From: Rhizorhabdus sp049889055
Lineage (GTDB): Bacteria > Pseudomonadota > Alphaproteobacteria > Sphingomonadales > Sphingomonadaceae
Direction of reading: 5' to 3'
DNA: 64,000 bases
NCBI RefSeq assembly: GCF_049889055.1
Contig: NZ_JBLTWO010000006.1
Location: 62,001 to 126,000 of the forward strand
Shown here: positions 17,633 through 26,292 of the stretch, piece after piece
Layout: every line of letters begins with the position of its first letter
Numbering within the stretch: position 1 is the stretch's first letter
Notes under the pieces: model-generated
What the model was told of the DNA's origin: nothing
The model's database searches: none
The model's input: only the letters and a program-made list of their open reading frames with translations
Translations under genes and position numbers: made by a program

Positions 17633-18543
17633 TGGCGCTGTTCGGACGCGGATCGGGCAATTGGCTGACCAGCGCGGCGGGCCGGCGTATCCTGCCCGAG
17701 GGCTGGCTGTCGGGTCCGATGCCCTGGGTCATCGCGATCATGATGTTCCTGATGGTACTGGCGGCGGCGGCCGGCCTGGCGCTTGGCTATGCGGCGCGTG
17801 GTCTCGACAGCCATGTCTATGCCCAGGCGACGATCCAGATCGTCGACGCCAACCAGCCGCGGCGCGACGCCGTCGCCGACCGGCTCGTTGCAATGATCGC
17901 CGAGCAGCCCGGCGTGGCCTCGGTGCGGCGAATCGGCGAGGCCGAGATCACCGAATTGCTGCGTCCCTGGCTGGGCGGGGGCCTCGCCGACAGCGATCTG
18001 CCCGTACCGGCGATGATCGACGTCGTCTTCGCCGAAGGCGCGCGCGAGGCGCTTCCTGCGGTCGCCGCGCGAGTGAAGGCCATCGCTCCGCAGGCGCGTG
18101 TCGACGATCATGCCCAGTGGCTGGCGCCGCTCTCGGGGCTGATCGGCGCGCTGCGCTGGCTCGCGATGGTACTGGTCCTGCTGATGGCTGCCGCCGCCGC
18201 CTTCACCGTGGTCCTCGCCGCCCGCGCCGCGCTCAACACGCATCAGGCGACGATCGACGTGATGCACCATCTGGGATCGACCGACGCGCAGATCGCCCAG
18301 CTCTTCCAGCGGCGGATCGCGACCGATGCGCTGTTCGGCGGGCTTGTCGGGCTGCTGCTCGCCTCCCTGGTGATCCTCGCGGTCGGCGACCGCATCGCGC
18401 AGGTCGGATCGGACCTGATCGGATCGGTCGCGCTGCCCGGCTTCGCATGGTTCGTGCTGGCGTTGCTGCCGCTTGCCGGTACGCTGCTCGCCATGCTCGC
18501 GGCGCGCCTCACCATCATCCTCGCGCTCAGGAAGCGGCTATGA
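17632..18543 (+). CDS. ftsX: Cell-division permease-like protein FtsX
   Basis: A 303-residue inner-membrane protein. One transmembrane segment lies near residues 31-55, then a periplasmic domain of about 110 residues, then three hydrophobic helices (about 172-200, 225-260 and 270-300), the FtsX topology. Sequence identity in this family is low; the assignment rests on topology plus direct overlap with ftsE. The start ATG at 17632 uses the last base of the ftsE stop. It overlaps the next gene by 4 bp. Confidence 0.92.
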   Translation: MALFGRGSGNWLTSAAGRRILPEGWLSGPMPWVIAIMMFLMVLAAAAGLALGYAARGLDSHVYAQATIQIVDANQPRRDAVADRLVAMIAEQPGVASVRRIGEAEITELLRPWLGGGLADSDLPVPAMIDVVFAEGAREALPAVAARVKAIAPQARVDDHAQWLAPLSGLIGALRWLAMVLVLLMAAAAAFTVVLAARAALNTHQATIDVMHHLGSTDAQIAQLFQRRIATDALFGGLVGLLLASLVILAVGDRIAQVGSDLIGSVALPGFAWFVLALLPLAGTLLAMLAARLTIILALRKRL

Positions 18544-19073
18544 TCGTCCGCAGCCTGTCCGCCCTCCTGCTGCTGTGGATTCTGGGTTTCATGGCGTTCG
18601 CGCTGTTCCTGCCGCAGCCGGCGGGCGACGCCGTGGTCACCGAGGGCATCGTCGTCACGACGGGCGGGCGCGGACGGATCGAGCGCGGGCTGGACATGCT
18701 CGCGCGGAAAAGAGCAAAGCGGCTGCTCGTGTCCGGAACCGACCGCCGTGTCCGCCCGCACGAACTGGCCGTGCAATTCAAGGCACCCGAGGCGCTCGTC
18801 GACTGCTGCGTCGACCTTGGCCATGAATCGGTCGACACGCGGTCCAATGCGGAGGAGGCGACCCGCTGGATCGCGCGCAACCGCTATCGCAGCATCCGGC
18901 TGGTGACATCGGACTGGCACATGCGCCGCGCCCGTTTCGACCTCGAGGCGATGGCGCCGGATGGGCTGACGATCGTCGCCGATGCGGTGCCGACCCAGCC
19001 GGCGCTGTCCGATCTGGTTCGCGAATATAATAAATATGTGCTGCGGCGGCTCGCCGCGCTGGTGGGGGTATGA
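18540..19073 (+). CDS. DUF218 / YdcF-like membrane protein
   Basis: A 177-residue protein with one N-terminal membrane anchor (SLSALLLLWILGFMAFALFL) and a DUF218 domain. Family features are GIVVTTGGRGRIERGLDML, KRLLVSGT, ESVDTRSNAEEATRWI and LVTSDWHMRRARFDLE. DUF218 proteins such as ElyC, SanA and YdcF are linked to envelope integrity, but the biochemical activity is unsettled. It overlaps both ftsX and plsC by 4 bp and so belongs to one envelope operon. Confidence 0.88.
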   Translation: MIVRSLSALLLLWILGFMAFALFLPQPAGDAVVTEGIVVTTGGRGRIERGLDMLARKRAKRLLVSGTDRRVRPHELAVQFKAPEALVDCCVDLGHESVDTRSNAEEATRWIARNRYRSIRLVTSDWHMRRARFDLEAMAPDGLTIVADAVPTQPALSDLVREYNKYVLRRLAALVGV

Positions 19074-19759
19074 TGATCGGGTTGCGCTCGGCGCTGTTCG
19101 CGCTGATTTTCTATACGGGGACTGCCGTCGCGGTGCTCACCGCCTTCCTGCTGGTGCCGTTCGGCGATGCGGCGGTGCGGGGCCAGGCGCAGCGATGGGC
19201 ACGCTTCCACGGCTGGGCGACGCGCACGATCCTCGGCATCCGGGTCCGTTTCGAAGGGACGCTGCCGACCGGGCCCTGCCTGTTCGCCTCCAAGCACCAG
19301 TCGATGTTCGAGACGATCGAACTGCTCCGCGCGCTGGGCGGCCCCGCCACCGTTATGAAGCGCGAGCTGGCGGACATTCCGTTGTTCGGCTCCATCGCGC
19401 GCAGGCAGGGCGTGATACCGGTGGACCGGGCCGGCTCCGCCAAGGCGCTGCGGCGGATGATGCGGGCGGCAGCCGACGCACGCGAAGCCGGCCGGTCGGT
19501 GCTGATCTTTCCCGAGGGGACGCGCGTGCTCCCCGGCGAGCAGCCGCCGCTGCAGCCGGGCTTCGCCGGCCTCTACAAGCAGCTTCGTCTGCCCGTCGTA
19601 CCGATCGCACTCGACAGCGGCCGGGTCTGGCCCCGCGAAAGCTTCCGCAAATGGCCCGGCATCATCACCATCCGTCTGGGCGACCCCATTCCGACTGGCC
19701 TGCCGCGCGACGAGGTCGAGCGGAGCGTCCACGCCGCGATCAACACGCTGGAGGCATAG
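19070..19759 (+). CDS. plsC: 1-acyl-sn-glycerol-3-phosphate acyltransferase
   Basis: A 229-residue membrane-associated acyltransferase that adds the second acyl chain of phosphatidic acid. An N-terminal hydrophobic segment is followed by the acceptor motif KHQSMFE (His76 with Glu81, HX4E instead of the usual HX4D, a conservative change) and FPEGTR. Length fits the family. It is the last gene of the ftsE operon and converges with tyrC, ending 20 bp from it. Confidence 0.9.
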   Translation: MMIGLRSALFALIFYTGTAVAVLTAFLLVPFGDAAVRGQAQRWARFHGWATRTILGIRVRFEGTLPTGPCLFASKHQSMFETIELLRALGGPATVMKRELADIPLFGSIARRQGVIPVDRAGSAKALRRMMRAAADAREAGRSVLIFPEGTRVLPGEQPPLQPGFAGLYKQLRLPVVPIALDSGRVWPRESFRKWPGIITIRLGDPIPTGLPRDEVERSVHAAINTLEA

Positions 19760-19779
19760 CCTCTCGCTCCGGCGAACGC

Positions 19780-20685
19780 TTAGTGCGAGCGGCCGAAGTC
19801 CGGCTTGGCGTCGTCCTGACCCTGCTCGATGATCGACCGGCGGATCGTCCGGGTCCGGCTGAACAGCTCGTGCAGCGTGTCACCATCGCCCCAGCGGATC
19901 GCGCGCTGCAGCGCGGTCAGATCCTCGGAGAAGCGCTGGAGCATTTCCAGCACCGCGTCCTTGTTGTTGAGGAAGACGTCGCGCCACATCGTCGGATCCG
20001 ATGCGGCGATGCGCGTGAAGTCGCGAAAGCCGCCCGCCGAAAATTTGATGACCTCGCTCTGGGTCACCTCTTCCATGTCCGATGCCGTGCCGACGATCGT
20101 ATAGGCGATCAGGTGCGGGAGGTGGCTGGTGACCGCCAGAACGCGATCATGATGGCGCGGGTCCATCGTCTCGACATTGGCGCCCATCCGCCGCCAGAAT
20201 TCGGACACCCGCTCGACCGCCGTCGGATCGCTTCCTTCGGGCGGGGTGACGATGCACCAGCGTCCCTTGAACAGCGTGGCGAAGCCCGCATCCGGGCCGC
20301 TATTCTCGGTGCCGGCGACCGGATGGGCCGGGATGATCGTCGCGCCGGGCAGCGCTGCGCCGAGCGCCGCCAGCACGCTTTCCTTGGACGAGCCGACATC
20401 GCTCACGATCGCATCGGCGGGCAGGTCGTCGGCGATCTCGGCTGCTGCCGTGGCCATCGCGCCGACCGGCACGCAGAAGATGACGAGGTCCGCATCGACC
20501 ACAGCGGCGCCGGCCGTGTCGGTGACGTCGTCGACGAAGCCGATGCGCCGGGCCCGTTCGCGGACCTCGGGGCTCGCGTCATGACCGGTCAGCCGCACGG
20601 TCGGCATCTGCGCCTGCACCGCACGGGCGATCGACGAGCCGATCAGACCGAGACCGATGATGGTGACGCGCGCGAAAGGCAGCAT
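19780..20685 (-). CDS. tyrC: Prephenate/arogenate dehydrogenase
   Basis: A 301-residue NAD(P)-dependent dehydrogenase of tyrosine biosynthesis. It has the Rossmann motif GLGLIGSSIARAV at the N-terminus, DVGSSKESV, and HPVAGTENSGPDAG with the catalytic His. It oxidatively decarboxylates prephenate or arogenate. The start overlaps the hisC stop (TGATG), and pairing with hisC, whose product can act as an aromatic aminotransferase, fits a tyrosine and histidine biosynthetic unit. No fused chorismate mutase domain is present. Confidence 0.92.
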   Translation of the reverse strand: MLPFARVTIIGLGLIGSSIARAVQAQMPTVRLTGHDASPEVRERARRIGFVDDVTDTAGAAVVDADLVIFCVPVGAMATAAAEIADDLPADAIVSDVGSSKESVLAALGAALPGATIIPAHPVAGTENSGPDAGFATLFKGRWCIVTPPEGSDPTAVERVSEFWRRMGANVETMDPRHHDRVLAVTSHLPHLIAYTIVGTASDMEEVTQSEVIKFSAGGFRDFTRIAASDPTMWRDVFLNNKDAVLEMLQRFSEDLTALQRAIRWGDGDTLHELFSRTRTIRRSIIEQGQDDAKPDFGRSH

Positions 20686-21791
20686 CAGCCGGCCGCCTCG
20701 ACGAGCCTGCGCAGGGCCGCCGTCAGGCCGGTAATCTCTTCCTCGGTGCCGATCGTGATGCGCAGGCCATGGGGCAGGCCCTGTCCCGGCAGCCAGCGGA
20801 CGATGTAGCCGGCGTCCATCAGTCCCTTATAGGCGGCTTCGGCGGTCAGCTTGCCTTCGAACAGCACCAGTGAGAAATTGGCCTTGCTGGGCACCGCACG
20901 CAGGCCCTTGTTGCCCAGGCTGGCGATCTCCGCCTCGAACCAGTCGCGCCAGCGCAGATTATGCTCGCGGCTGCGCGTCACGAAATCGGTGTCGCCCAGC
21001 GCTGCGATCGCCGCCATCTGGCCGGCGGTGGTGACGTTGAACGGCGCGCGGATGCGGTGCAGCGCATCGATCACCGGCGCGCTGGCATAGCCCCAGCCGA
21101 TCCGCTCGGCCGCCAGCCCGTAGATTTTGGAGAAGGTGCGGGTGACGAGCACGTTGGAGGCGCTCTGCGCGAGCTCGAACGCGCCGTCGTCATCTTCCGG
21201 CTCGAGATATTCGGCATAGGCCTGATCGATCACCAGCAGGCAGTCGGCCGGCGTCGCCGCGTGGAGCCGCGCGATGTCCGCCCGGCTGGTATAGGTACCG
21301 GTCGGATTGTTCGGATTGGCGAGGAAGATGACCCGCGTGCGCGGCGTGATGTGCGCGATCAACGCGTCGACATCGGTCGCATAATCGCGGTCGGGTGCCT
21401 GCACCGGTTCCGCGCCGACCCGGCGCGTCGCGATCGGGTAGACCGAAAAGCCGTAGCGCACGAACAGAACCTCGTCGCCCTGACCCGCATAGGCGCCGGC
21501 GGCGAGATGCAAGATCTCGTCCGAACCGGTGCCGTAGATGACCCGCGCGGGATCGAGCCCGCCATGGGCCGCCGCGATCGCCTCGCGCAGAGCCGCCGCC
21601 GAAGCGTCGGGATAGCGATCGAGCGAGGCCGCACCGGCGAGGAAGCCCTGCCGGGCCGCATCGCTCGTGCCGAGCGGGTTTTCGTTGGACGAGAGCTTGG
21701 CCACCTTGCGGCCGTCGTCGGTGGTCGATCGGCCCGGAACATAAGGCGCGATCGCGTCGATCCAGGGCTTGGGCGCTAGGGTCTGAGTCAT
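20685..21791 (-). CDS. hisC: Histidinol-phosphate aminotransferase
   Basis: About 368 residues from ATG 21791 (MTQTLAPKPW). The open frame extends 12 codons upstream into the metX side without family similarity. PLP-enzyme features are SSNENPLG, YGTGSDEILHLAAGAY, NPNNPTGTY and FSKIYGLAAERIGWGYA with the Schiff-base Lys. It converts imidazole acetol phosphate to histidinol phosphate and may also transaminate prephenate. It is coupled to tyrC downstream and divergent from metX, with 91 bp between the two starts. Confidence 0.93.
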   Translation of the reverse strand: MTQTLAPKPWIDAIAPYVPGRSTTDDGRKVAKLSSNENPLGTSDAARQGFLAGAASLDRYPDASAAALREAIAAAHGGLDPARVIYGTGSDEILHLAAGAYAGQGDEVLFVRYGFSVYPIATRRVGAEPVQAPDRDYATDVDALIAHITPRTRVIFLANPNNPTGTYTSRADIARLHAATPADCLLVIDQAYAEYLEPEDDDGAFELAQSASNVLVTRTFSKIYGLAAERIGWGYASAPVIDALHRIRAPFNVTTAGQMAAIAALGDTDFVTRSREHNLRWRDWFEAEIASLGNKGLRAVPSKANFSLVLFEGKLTAEAAYKGLMDAGYIVRWLPGQGLPHGLRITIGTEEEITGLTAALRRLVEAAG

Positions 21792-21812
21792 GCGCAGCGC
21801 TTTAAGGGCGAA

Positions 21813-21841
21813 GCCCGCCCGCCGCAATGGGCCGGGCGGGC
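21813..21841. promoter_or_regulatory. Inverted repeat in the hisC/metX divergent region
   Basis: GCCCGCCCG (21813-21821) and CGGGCGGGC (21833-21841) form a perfect 9-bp stem with an 11-nt loop. A TTGACA at 21844-21849 with TAGCGC 17 bp later could be a metX promoter, which would leave a very short leader before ATG 21883. I do not see a SAM-II-type riboswitch in this space. Confidence 0.45.
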
Positions 21842-21882
21842 CGTTGACAGCCCCGGACGGCGGGCCTAGCGCCCAAGTCCCG

Positions 21883-23010
21883 ATGAGCGACGACAGCCGT
21901 TTCGGCCTTGCCCGTTCCGTGACTCTGCCCGGCCCGCTGGCGCTGGATGGCGGCGCGCGCCTCTCGCCCGTGTCGATCGCCTATGAAACCTATGGCACGC
22001 TCGACGCGGCCGGCTCGAACGCGATTTTGATCTGCCATGCGCTGACCGGCGATCAGCATGTCGCCTCGACCCACCCGATCACCGGCAAGCCGGGCTGGTG
22101 GACACGCATGGTCGGCAGCGGCAAGCCGATCGACCCGGCGCGCCACTTCATCGTCTGCGCCAATGTGCTGGGCAGTTGTCTCGGCAGTTCCGGGCCGGCC
22201 AGCGTCGACCCGGTGACGGGCACCCCCTATGCGATGCGCTTTCCGGTCATCACGATCCGCGACATGGTGCGGGCGCAGGCGATGCTGCTCGACCATCTCG
22301 GCGTGCGGATGCTCGCGGCGGTCGTCGGCGGCTCGATGGGCGGGATGCAGGTGCTCGAATGGGCGGCGACCTATCCGGAGCGCGTGCTGTCCGCCGTGGT
22401 CATCGCCTCGGCCGCGCGCCACTCGGCGCAGAATATCGCCTTTCACGAGGTCGGGCGGCAGGCGATCATGGCCGACCCGCGCTGGCGCAACGGCGATTAT
22501 TATGCGGAGGGCGATCCTCCGGCATCGGGCCTCGCCGTCGCGCGGATGGCGGCGCACATCACCTATCTGTCCGAAGCGGGGCTGACCGAGAAATTCGGCC
22601 GCCGCCTGCAGGCGCGCGACGCCAAGAGCTTCGGTTTCGATGCCGACTTCCAGATCGAGTCCTATCTGCGCCACCAGGGTATCAGCTTCGTCGACCGGTT
22701 CGACGCCAACTCCTATCTCTATATCACCCGGGCGATGGACTATTTCGATCTGGCGGAGGAGCATGGCGGCCTGCTCGCCAATGCCTTTGCCGGCTGCAAG
22801 CACACCCGCTTCTGCCTGGTCAGCTTCGACACCGACTGGCTCTATCCGACGGCGGAATCCCGTGCGATCGTCCACGCGCTGAACGCCGCAGGTGCGCCGG
22901 TCAGCTTCGTCGAGCTGAGCTCGCCCTTCGGTCATGACGCCTTTCTGCTCGACGTGCCCGAGCTGTACCGGGTCGTCGACGGCTTCCTGCGCGCGGGAGA
23001 AAACCGGTGA
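21883..23010 (+). CDS. metX: Homoserine O-acyltransferase
   Basis: About 375 residues from ATG 21883 (MSDDSRFGLA), an alpha/beta-hydrolase that activates homoserine for methionine synthesis. It has GGSMGGMQVLEW (nucleophile Ser), FDTDWLYP (Asp) and SPFGHDAFL (His). Whether it uses acetyl- or succinyl-CoA cannot be read with confidence; many MetX enzymes of alphaproteobacteria with metW are succinyltransferases. No strong ribosome-binding site precedes the ATG. It overlaps the GTG start of metW by 4 bp (GTGA). Confidence 0.93.
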   Translation: MSDDSRFGLARSVTLPGPLALDGGARLSPVSIAYETYGTLDAAGSNAILICHALTGDQHVASTHPITGKPGWWTRMVGSGKPIDPARHFIVCANVLGSCLGSSGPASVDPVTGTPYAMRFPVITIRDMVRAQAMLLDHLGVRMLAAVVGGSMGGMQVLEWAATYPERVLSAVVIASAARHSAQNIAFHEVGRQAIMADPRWRNGDYYAEGDPPASGLAVARMAAHITYLSEAGLTEKFGRRLQARDAKSFGFDADFQIESYLRHQGISFVDRFDANSYLYITRAMDYFDLAEEHGGLLANAFAGCKHTRFCLVSFDTDWLYPTAESRAIVHALNAAGAPVSFVELSSPFGHDAFLLDVPELYRVVDGFLRAGENR

Positions 23011-23594
23011 GCGAGTTGCGGCCCGACCTCGCTGTCATCGCCGACCATGTGAAGCCAGGCGCACGCGTGCTCGACGTCGGCTGCGGCGACGGCGAACTGA
23101 TGGCGGTACTACGCGCTCGCGGTTGCGACGCACGCGGGATCGAGATCGACCGGGGCAATGTCTCGGCAGCGGTCGGCCGGGGTCTGTCGGTGATCCAGGG
23201 CGACGCCGATACCGACCTGGTCAACTATCCCGACAAGGCGTTCGACTATGCGATCCTGAGCCAGACGCTCCAGACCGCCCGCGCGCCCGACAAGGTGCTC
23301 GAGGAGCTGATGCGGATCGGCCGGCGCGCTTTCGTCTCCTTCCCCAATTTCGCCTATTGGCGGGTCCGGCTGAGCCTGGCCTGGGGCGGGCGCATGCCGG
23401 TGACCCCGGCGCTTCCCGTCAGCTGGTACGAGACGCAGAACATCCACCAGCTGACGATTGACGATTTCCGCGCCTTCGTGCGCGAACGCGGCATCACCGT
23501 CGAGCAGGCCTGGTTCCTGACCGGCAGCCGGCGGCGCGGGGCCGCGGCCGCCAATCTGCGCGCCGAACATGCCGTCTTCCTGGTGAGCCGCTGA
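23007..23594 (+). CDS. metW: Methionine biosynthesis protein MetW
   Basis: A 195-residue protein with a methyltransferase-like fold: VLDVGCGDGELMAVL (motif I) and DYAILSQTLQTARAPDKVLEE. It starts with GTG at 23007 inside the metX stop region. MetW is required with MetX for homoserine acylation in several proteobacteria; methyltransferase activity has not been its established role. The metX-metW pair is conserved. A small hairpin (GTCGGGT/ACCCGAC, 23643-23661) lies between metW and the next gene. Confidence 0.93.
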   Translation: MSELRPDLAVIADHVKPGARVLDVGCGDGELMAVLRARGCDARGIEIDRGNVSAAVGRGLSVIQGDADTDLVNYPDKAFDYAILSQTLQTARAPDKVLEELMRIGRRAFVSFPNFAYWRVRLSLAWGGRMPVTPALPVSWYETQNIHQLTIDDFRAFVRERGITVEQAWFLTGSRRRGAAAANLRAEHAVFLVSR

Positions 23595-23676
23595 GCCTGC
23601 CCCGACCGACAGGCACTGGACATGGCGCAGGCCCGCTTTAGGGTCGGGTGCCTGACCCGACAGACGAGGTTTCCTT

Positions 23677-25338
23677 TTGAATACGCATCTTATCGGCGCG
23701 CTTGCCGCCCTTGCCCTGATCGCATCGCCGATCGGCGCTGCCGCCCCCGCTCCGGCCGATCCGGCCTTCCGCCCCGAAAGCTTCCGCGCAACCGTCGGCT
23801 TCCTCGCCGACGACCTGCTCGAAGGCCGCGACACCGGCAGCCGGGGCCATGAGATCGCCGCGCGCTATGTCGCCAGCCGCTTCGAGGCACTCGGCCTGCA
23901 GCCCGGCGGGGACAAGGGGAGCTGGTATCAGCGCGTGACGCTGCAGAAGACCGTGCGCGGTGCGACTCCGGCCACGGTGACGGTGAGCGGCCCCGGCGGC
24001 GCTCCGCAGATGTGGACGCATGGCGGCGACGTCATCGTCGGTGTGAGCCCCAACGAGCCCGATCTCGACATCACGGCCCCGCTGGTGTTCGTCGGCTATG
24101 GCATATACGACAAGCGCCTCGGCATCGACGACTATGCCGGGCTCGACGTCAAGGGGAAGATCGTCGTCGTCCTGCGCGGCTATCCCAAGGGCGTTCCAAG
24201 CGAGGAAGGCGCCCATGTCGGCGCGACCAAGGCGAAGGCGGCGCAGGATCATGGTGCGATCGGCATGCTGACGGTCGGCACATTGCTGTCGAAGAAGACC
24301 CGCCCCTGGCCACAGATGCTGCACTTCGCAGACGAGCCGGACTTCGCCTGGGTCGGCTCGAACGGCAAGGCTTTCGACGAGGCGCCCGGCATCCGCATCG
24401 GCGCGACGCTCAACGATCCCGCCGCCGAAGCCGTCTTCGCAGGCGGACGCCAGTCGCTCGCCGCCATCCGCGCGGTGGCCGACAAGGAGGGTGGTCGCCC
24501 CAAGGGCTTCGCGCTCAAGACCAAGGTCCGCATCCGCAGCCAGAGCATGACGACGCGGGTGACGAGCCCCAATGTCGTCGGCATCCTGCCCGGCAGCGAC
24601 CCGACGCTGAAGGCGCAATATGTGGTCCTTTCGGCGCATCTCGACCATGTCGGCATTGTCCCGGCTAAGTCGGACGACACGTCCGATACCGATCGCATCA
24701 ACAATGGCGCGCTGGACAATGCCGCCGGCGTCGCGACGATGCTAGAGGTCGCAAAAGCGGCAGCCGAAGCGCCGTCCAAGCCGCGCCGCTCGCTGATCTT
24801 CCTCGCCTCGACCGGCGAGGAGAAGGGCCTGCTGGGAGCCGATTATTTCGCACGCCATCCGTCGGTACCGATCGCCTCGATCGTCGGCAATGTCGACCTC
24901 GACATGCCGCTGCTGCTCTATCCCTTCACCGACGTCACCGCCTTCGGGGCGGACCATTCGACCCTCGGCCCGATCGTCGCCAAGGCGGTCGCGCCGATGG
25001 GCATCGCGTTGTCGCCGGATCCGATGCCCGCCGAGACGATTTTCGTCCGGTCGGACCATTATATGTTCGTCAAACAAGGCGTACCGGCGGTATTCCTCGC
25101 GACCGGCTTCGCCAATGGCGGCGAGGCGAAGTGGAAGAGCTTCCTGGCCGGGGCCTATCACCATCCCGACGACGACATGCAGCAGGCGATCGACTGGGAT
25201 GCCGCCGCCCGCTTCTCCGAGGCCAATTATCGCATCATGCGCGCCATGGCCGACGCCGACACACCGCCGCTCTGGTACACAGGCGACTTCTTCGGAGACG
25301 TTTTCGCGCCGAAGGCCGCCAAGGCGAAGCGACCCTGA
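23677..25338 (+). CDS. Exported M28-family zinc aminopeptidase
   Basis: A 553-residue protein starting with TTG at 23677, supported by GAGGT 6 nt upstream and an immediate signal peptide (NTHLIGALAALALIASPIGA). A PA-like insert (VFVGYGIYDKRLG to DVKGKIVVVLRG) precedes the M28 catalytic domain. Metal and catalytic residues are seen in SAHLDHVG (His), NGALDNAAG (bridging Asp), STGEEKG (Glu pair), VDLDM (Asp) and AYHHPDDD (His). It removes N-terminal residues from peptides, presumably in the periplasm. No operon partner is evident. Confidence 0.9.
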   Translation: MNTHLIGALAALALIASPIGAAAPAPADPAFRPESFRATVGFLADDLLEGRDTGSRGHEIAARYVASRFEALGLQPGGDKGSWYQRVTLQKTVRGATPATVTVSGPGGAPQMWTHGGDVIVGVSPNEPDLDITAPLVFVGYGIYDKRLGIDDYAGLDVKGKIVVVLRGYPKGVPSEEGAHVGATKAKAAQDHGAIGMLTVGTLLSKKTRPWPQMLHFADEPDFAWVGSNGKAFDEAPGIRIGATLNDPAAEAVFAGGRQSLAAIRAVADKEGGRPKGFALKTKVRIRSQSMTTRVTSPNVVGILPGSDPTLKAQYVVLSAHLDHVGIVPAKSDDTSDTDRINNGALDNAAGVATMLEVAKAAAEAPSKPRRSLIFLASTGEEKGLLGADYFARHPSVPIASIVGNVDLDMPLLLYPFTDVTAFGADHSTLGPIVAKAVAPMGIALSPDPMPAETIFVRSDHYMFVKQGVPAVFLATGFANGGEAKWKSFLAGAYHHPDDDMQQAIDWDAAARFSEANYRIMRAMADADTPPLWYTGDFFGDVFAPKAAKAKRP

Positions 25339-25392
25339 ACCACGGCGCGGGCCGGACAAGCATCCGGCCCGCGCGCGTCAGCCGACTGGACG

Positions 25393-25420
25393 TATAGTGT
25401 ATAGTTCGATAATCGTCGAA
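25393..25420 (+). promoter_or_regulatory. ars operon promoter/operator
   Basis: TATAGT occurs twice (25393-25398 and 25400-25405) as possible -10 boxes, followed by an inverted repeat TTCGA-N6-TCGAA (25405-25420) ending 2 nt before the arsR ATG. There is no Shine-Dalgarno sequence, so the arsR message may be nearly leaderless. Binding by ArsR at this palindrome is inferred. Confidence 0.6.
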
Positions 25421-25422
25421 AT

Positions 25423-25755
25423 ATGGAAACGACTCAGGCCATTGCTGCGCTCGGCGCTCTCGCGCTGGAAACGCGGCTCGATATCTTCCGGCTGCTCGTC
25501 CGCGCCGAGCCGAACGGATTGCCAGCCGGCGACATCGCCCGCGCGCTGAACGTCCAGCCGAACACGCTGTCGACCCATCTGGCGATCCTCTCCCGCGCCG
25601 GACTGCTGCAGTCCGAGCGCGACGGCCGCTCGATCATCTACCGCGTCCGGCTGGACCAGCTTCGGACGCTGGTTCTGTTCCTCCTCCAGGACTGCTGCGG
25701 CGGCAATGCCGAGCTGTGCGCGCCGATCCTGGCCGAACTCTCCCCCTGCTGCTGA
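25423..25755 (+). CDS. arsR: ArsR-family arsenite-responsive repressor
   Basis: A 110-residue winged-helix regulator (ARALNVQPNTLSTHLAILSRAGL is the recognition region, residues 40-62). The classical CVC site of E. coli ArsR is absent. Instead the C-terminal part carries Cys91-Cys92 and Cys99, with two more Cys at the very end (109-110), resembling the C-terminal As(III) site of the Acidithiobacillus-type ArsR. It is first in the operon arsR-arsC-acr3-arsH and should repress it until arsenite or antimonite binds. Confidence 0.92.
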   Translation: METTQAIAALGALALETRLDIFRLLVRAEPNGLPAGDIARALNVQPNTLSTHLAILSRAGLLQSERDGRSIIYRVRLDQLRTLVLFLLQDCCGGNAELCAPILAELSPCC

Positions 25756-25765
25756 AGGACCCGCC

Positions 25766-26290
25766 ATGAGCGCGCCGACTTACAATGTCCTGTTTCTCTG
25801 CACCGGCAATTCGGCCCGGTCGATCCTCGCCGAAAGCGCGCTGACGCGGATGGGCGGAGATCGCTTTCGCGCTTATTCGGCCGGCAGTCGCCCACGCGGC
25901 GAGGTCAACCCCGACGCGATGGCGCTGCTCCGCAAGCTCGGCTATCCGACCGAGGCGCTGCGGTCGAAAAGCTGGGACGAGTTCGGCGGCGCAGATGCCC
26001 CGCAGTTCGACTTCATCTTCACCGTCTGCGACTCCGCCGCTGGCGAAAGCTGCCCCATCTGGCCAGGCCATCCGATGACCGCGCATTGGGGCATCGAGGA
26101 CCCGTCCGACACGATCGGCGATGACGCGACGCGCGAAGCAGCGTTTCGTCATGCGCTGCGCCTGATCGAGAACCGCCTGTCGCTGTTGATTGCGCTGCCG
26201 ATCGAAGGACTCGACCGGATCGCCCTGCGCGAGAAGCTGCGCGAGATCGGAAGGTCCGAAGGAGCGTCGTCCGGCGCCTTGAACCACTGA
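25766..26290 (+). CDS. arsC: Arsenate reductase, LMW-PTP type (thioredoxin-linked)
   Basis: A 174-residue low-molecular-weight phosphatase-like arsenate reductase with ATG at 25766 and GAAGGA upstream. The P-loop LCTGNSARS carries Cys12. Cys88 and Cys95 keep the 7-residue spacing of the redox relay Cys82/Cys89 of the Staphylococcus pI258 enzyme, and EDPSD supplies the acid Asp. It reduces arsenate to arsenite in the cytoplasm. It starts 10 bp after arsR and ends 2 bp before the efflux gene. Confidence 0.9.
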   Translation: MSAPTYNVLFLCTGNSARSILAESALTRMGGDRFRAYSAGSRPRGEVNPDAMALLRKLGYPTEALRSKSWDEFGGADAPQFDFIFTVCDSAAGESCPIWPGHPMTAHWGIEDPSDTIGDDATREAAFRHALRLIENRLSLLIALPIEGLDRIALREKLREIGRSEGASSGALNH

Positions 26291-26292
26291 TC

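Noticed and set aside
21792..21882. SAM riboswitch upstream of metX
   Set aside because: The short divergent region shows only a simple GC hairpin and a possible promoter; the conserved SAM-II pseudoknot sequence is not visible.
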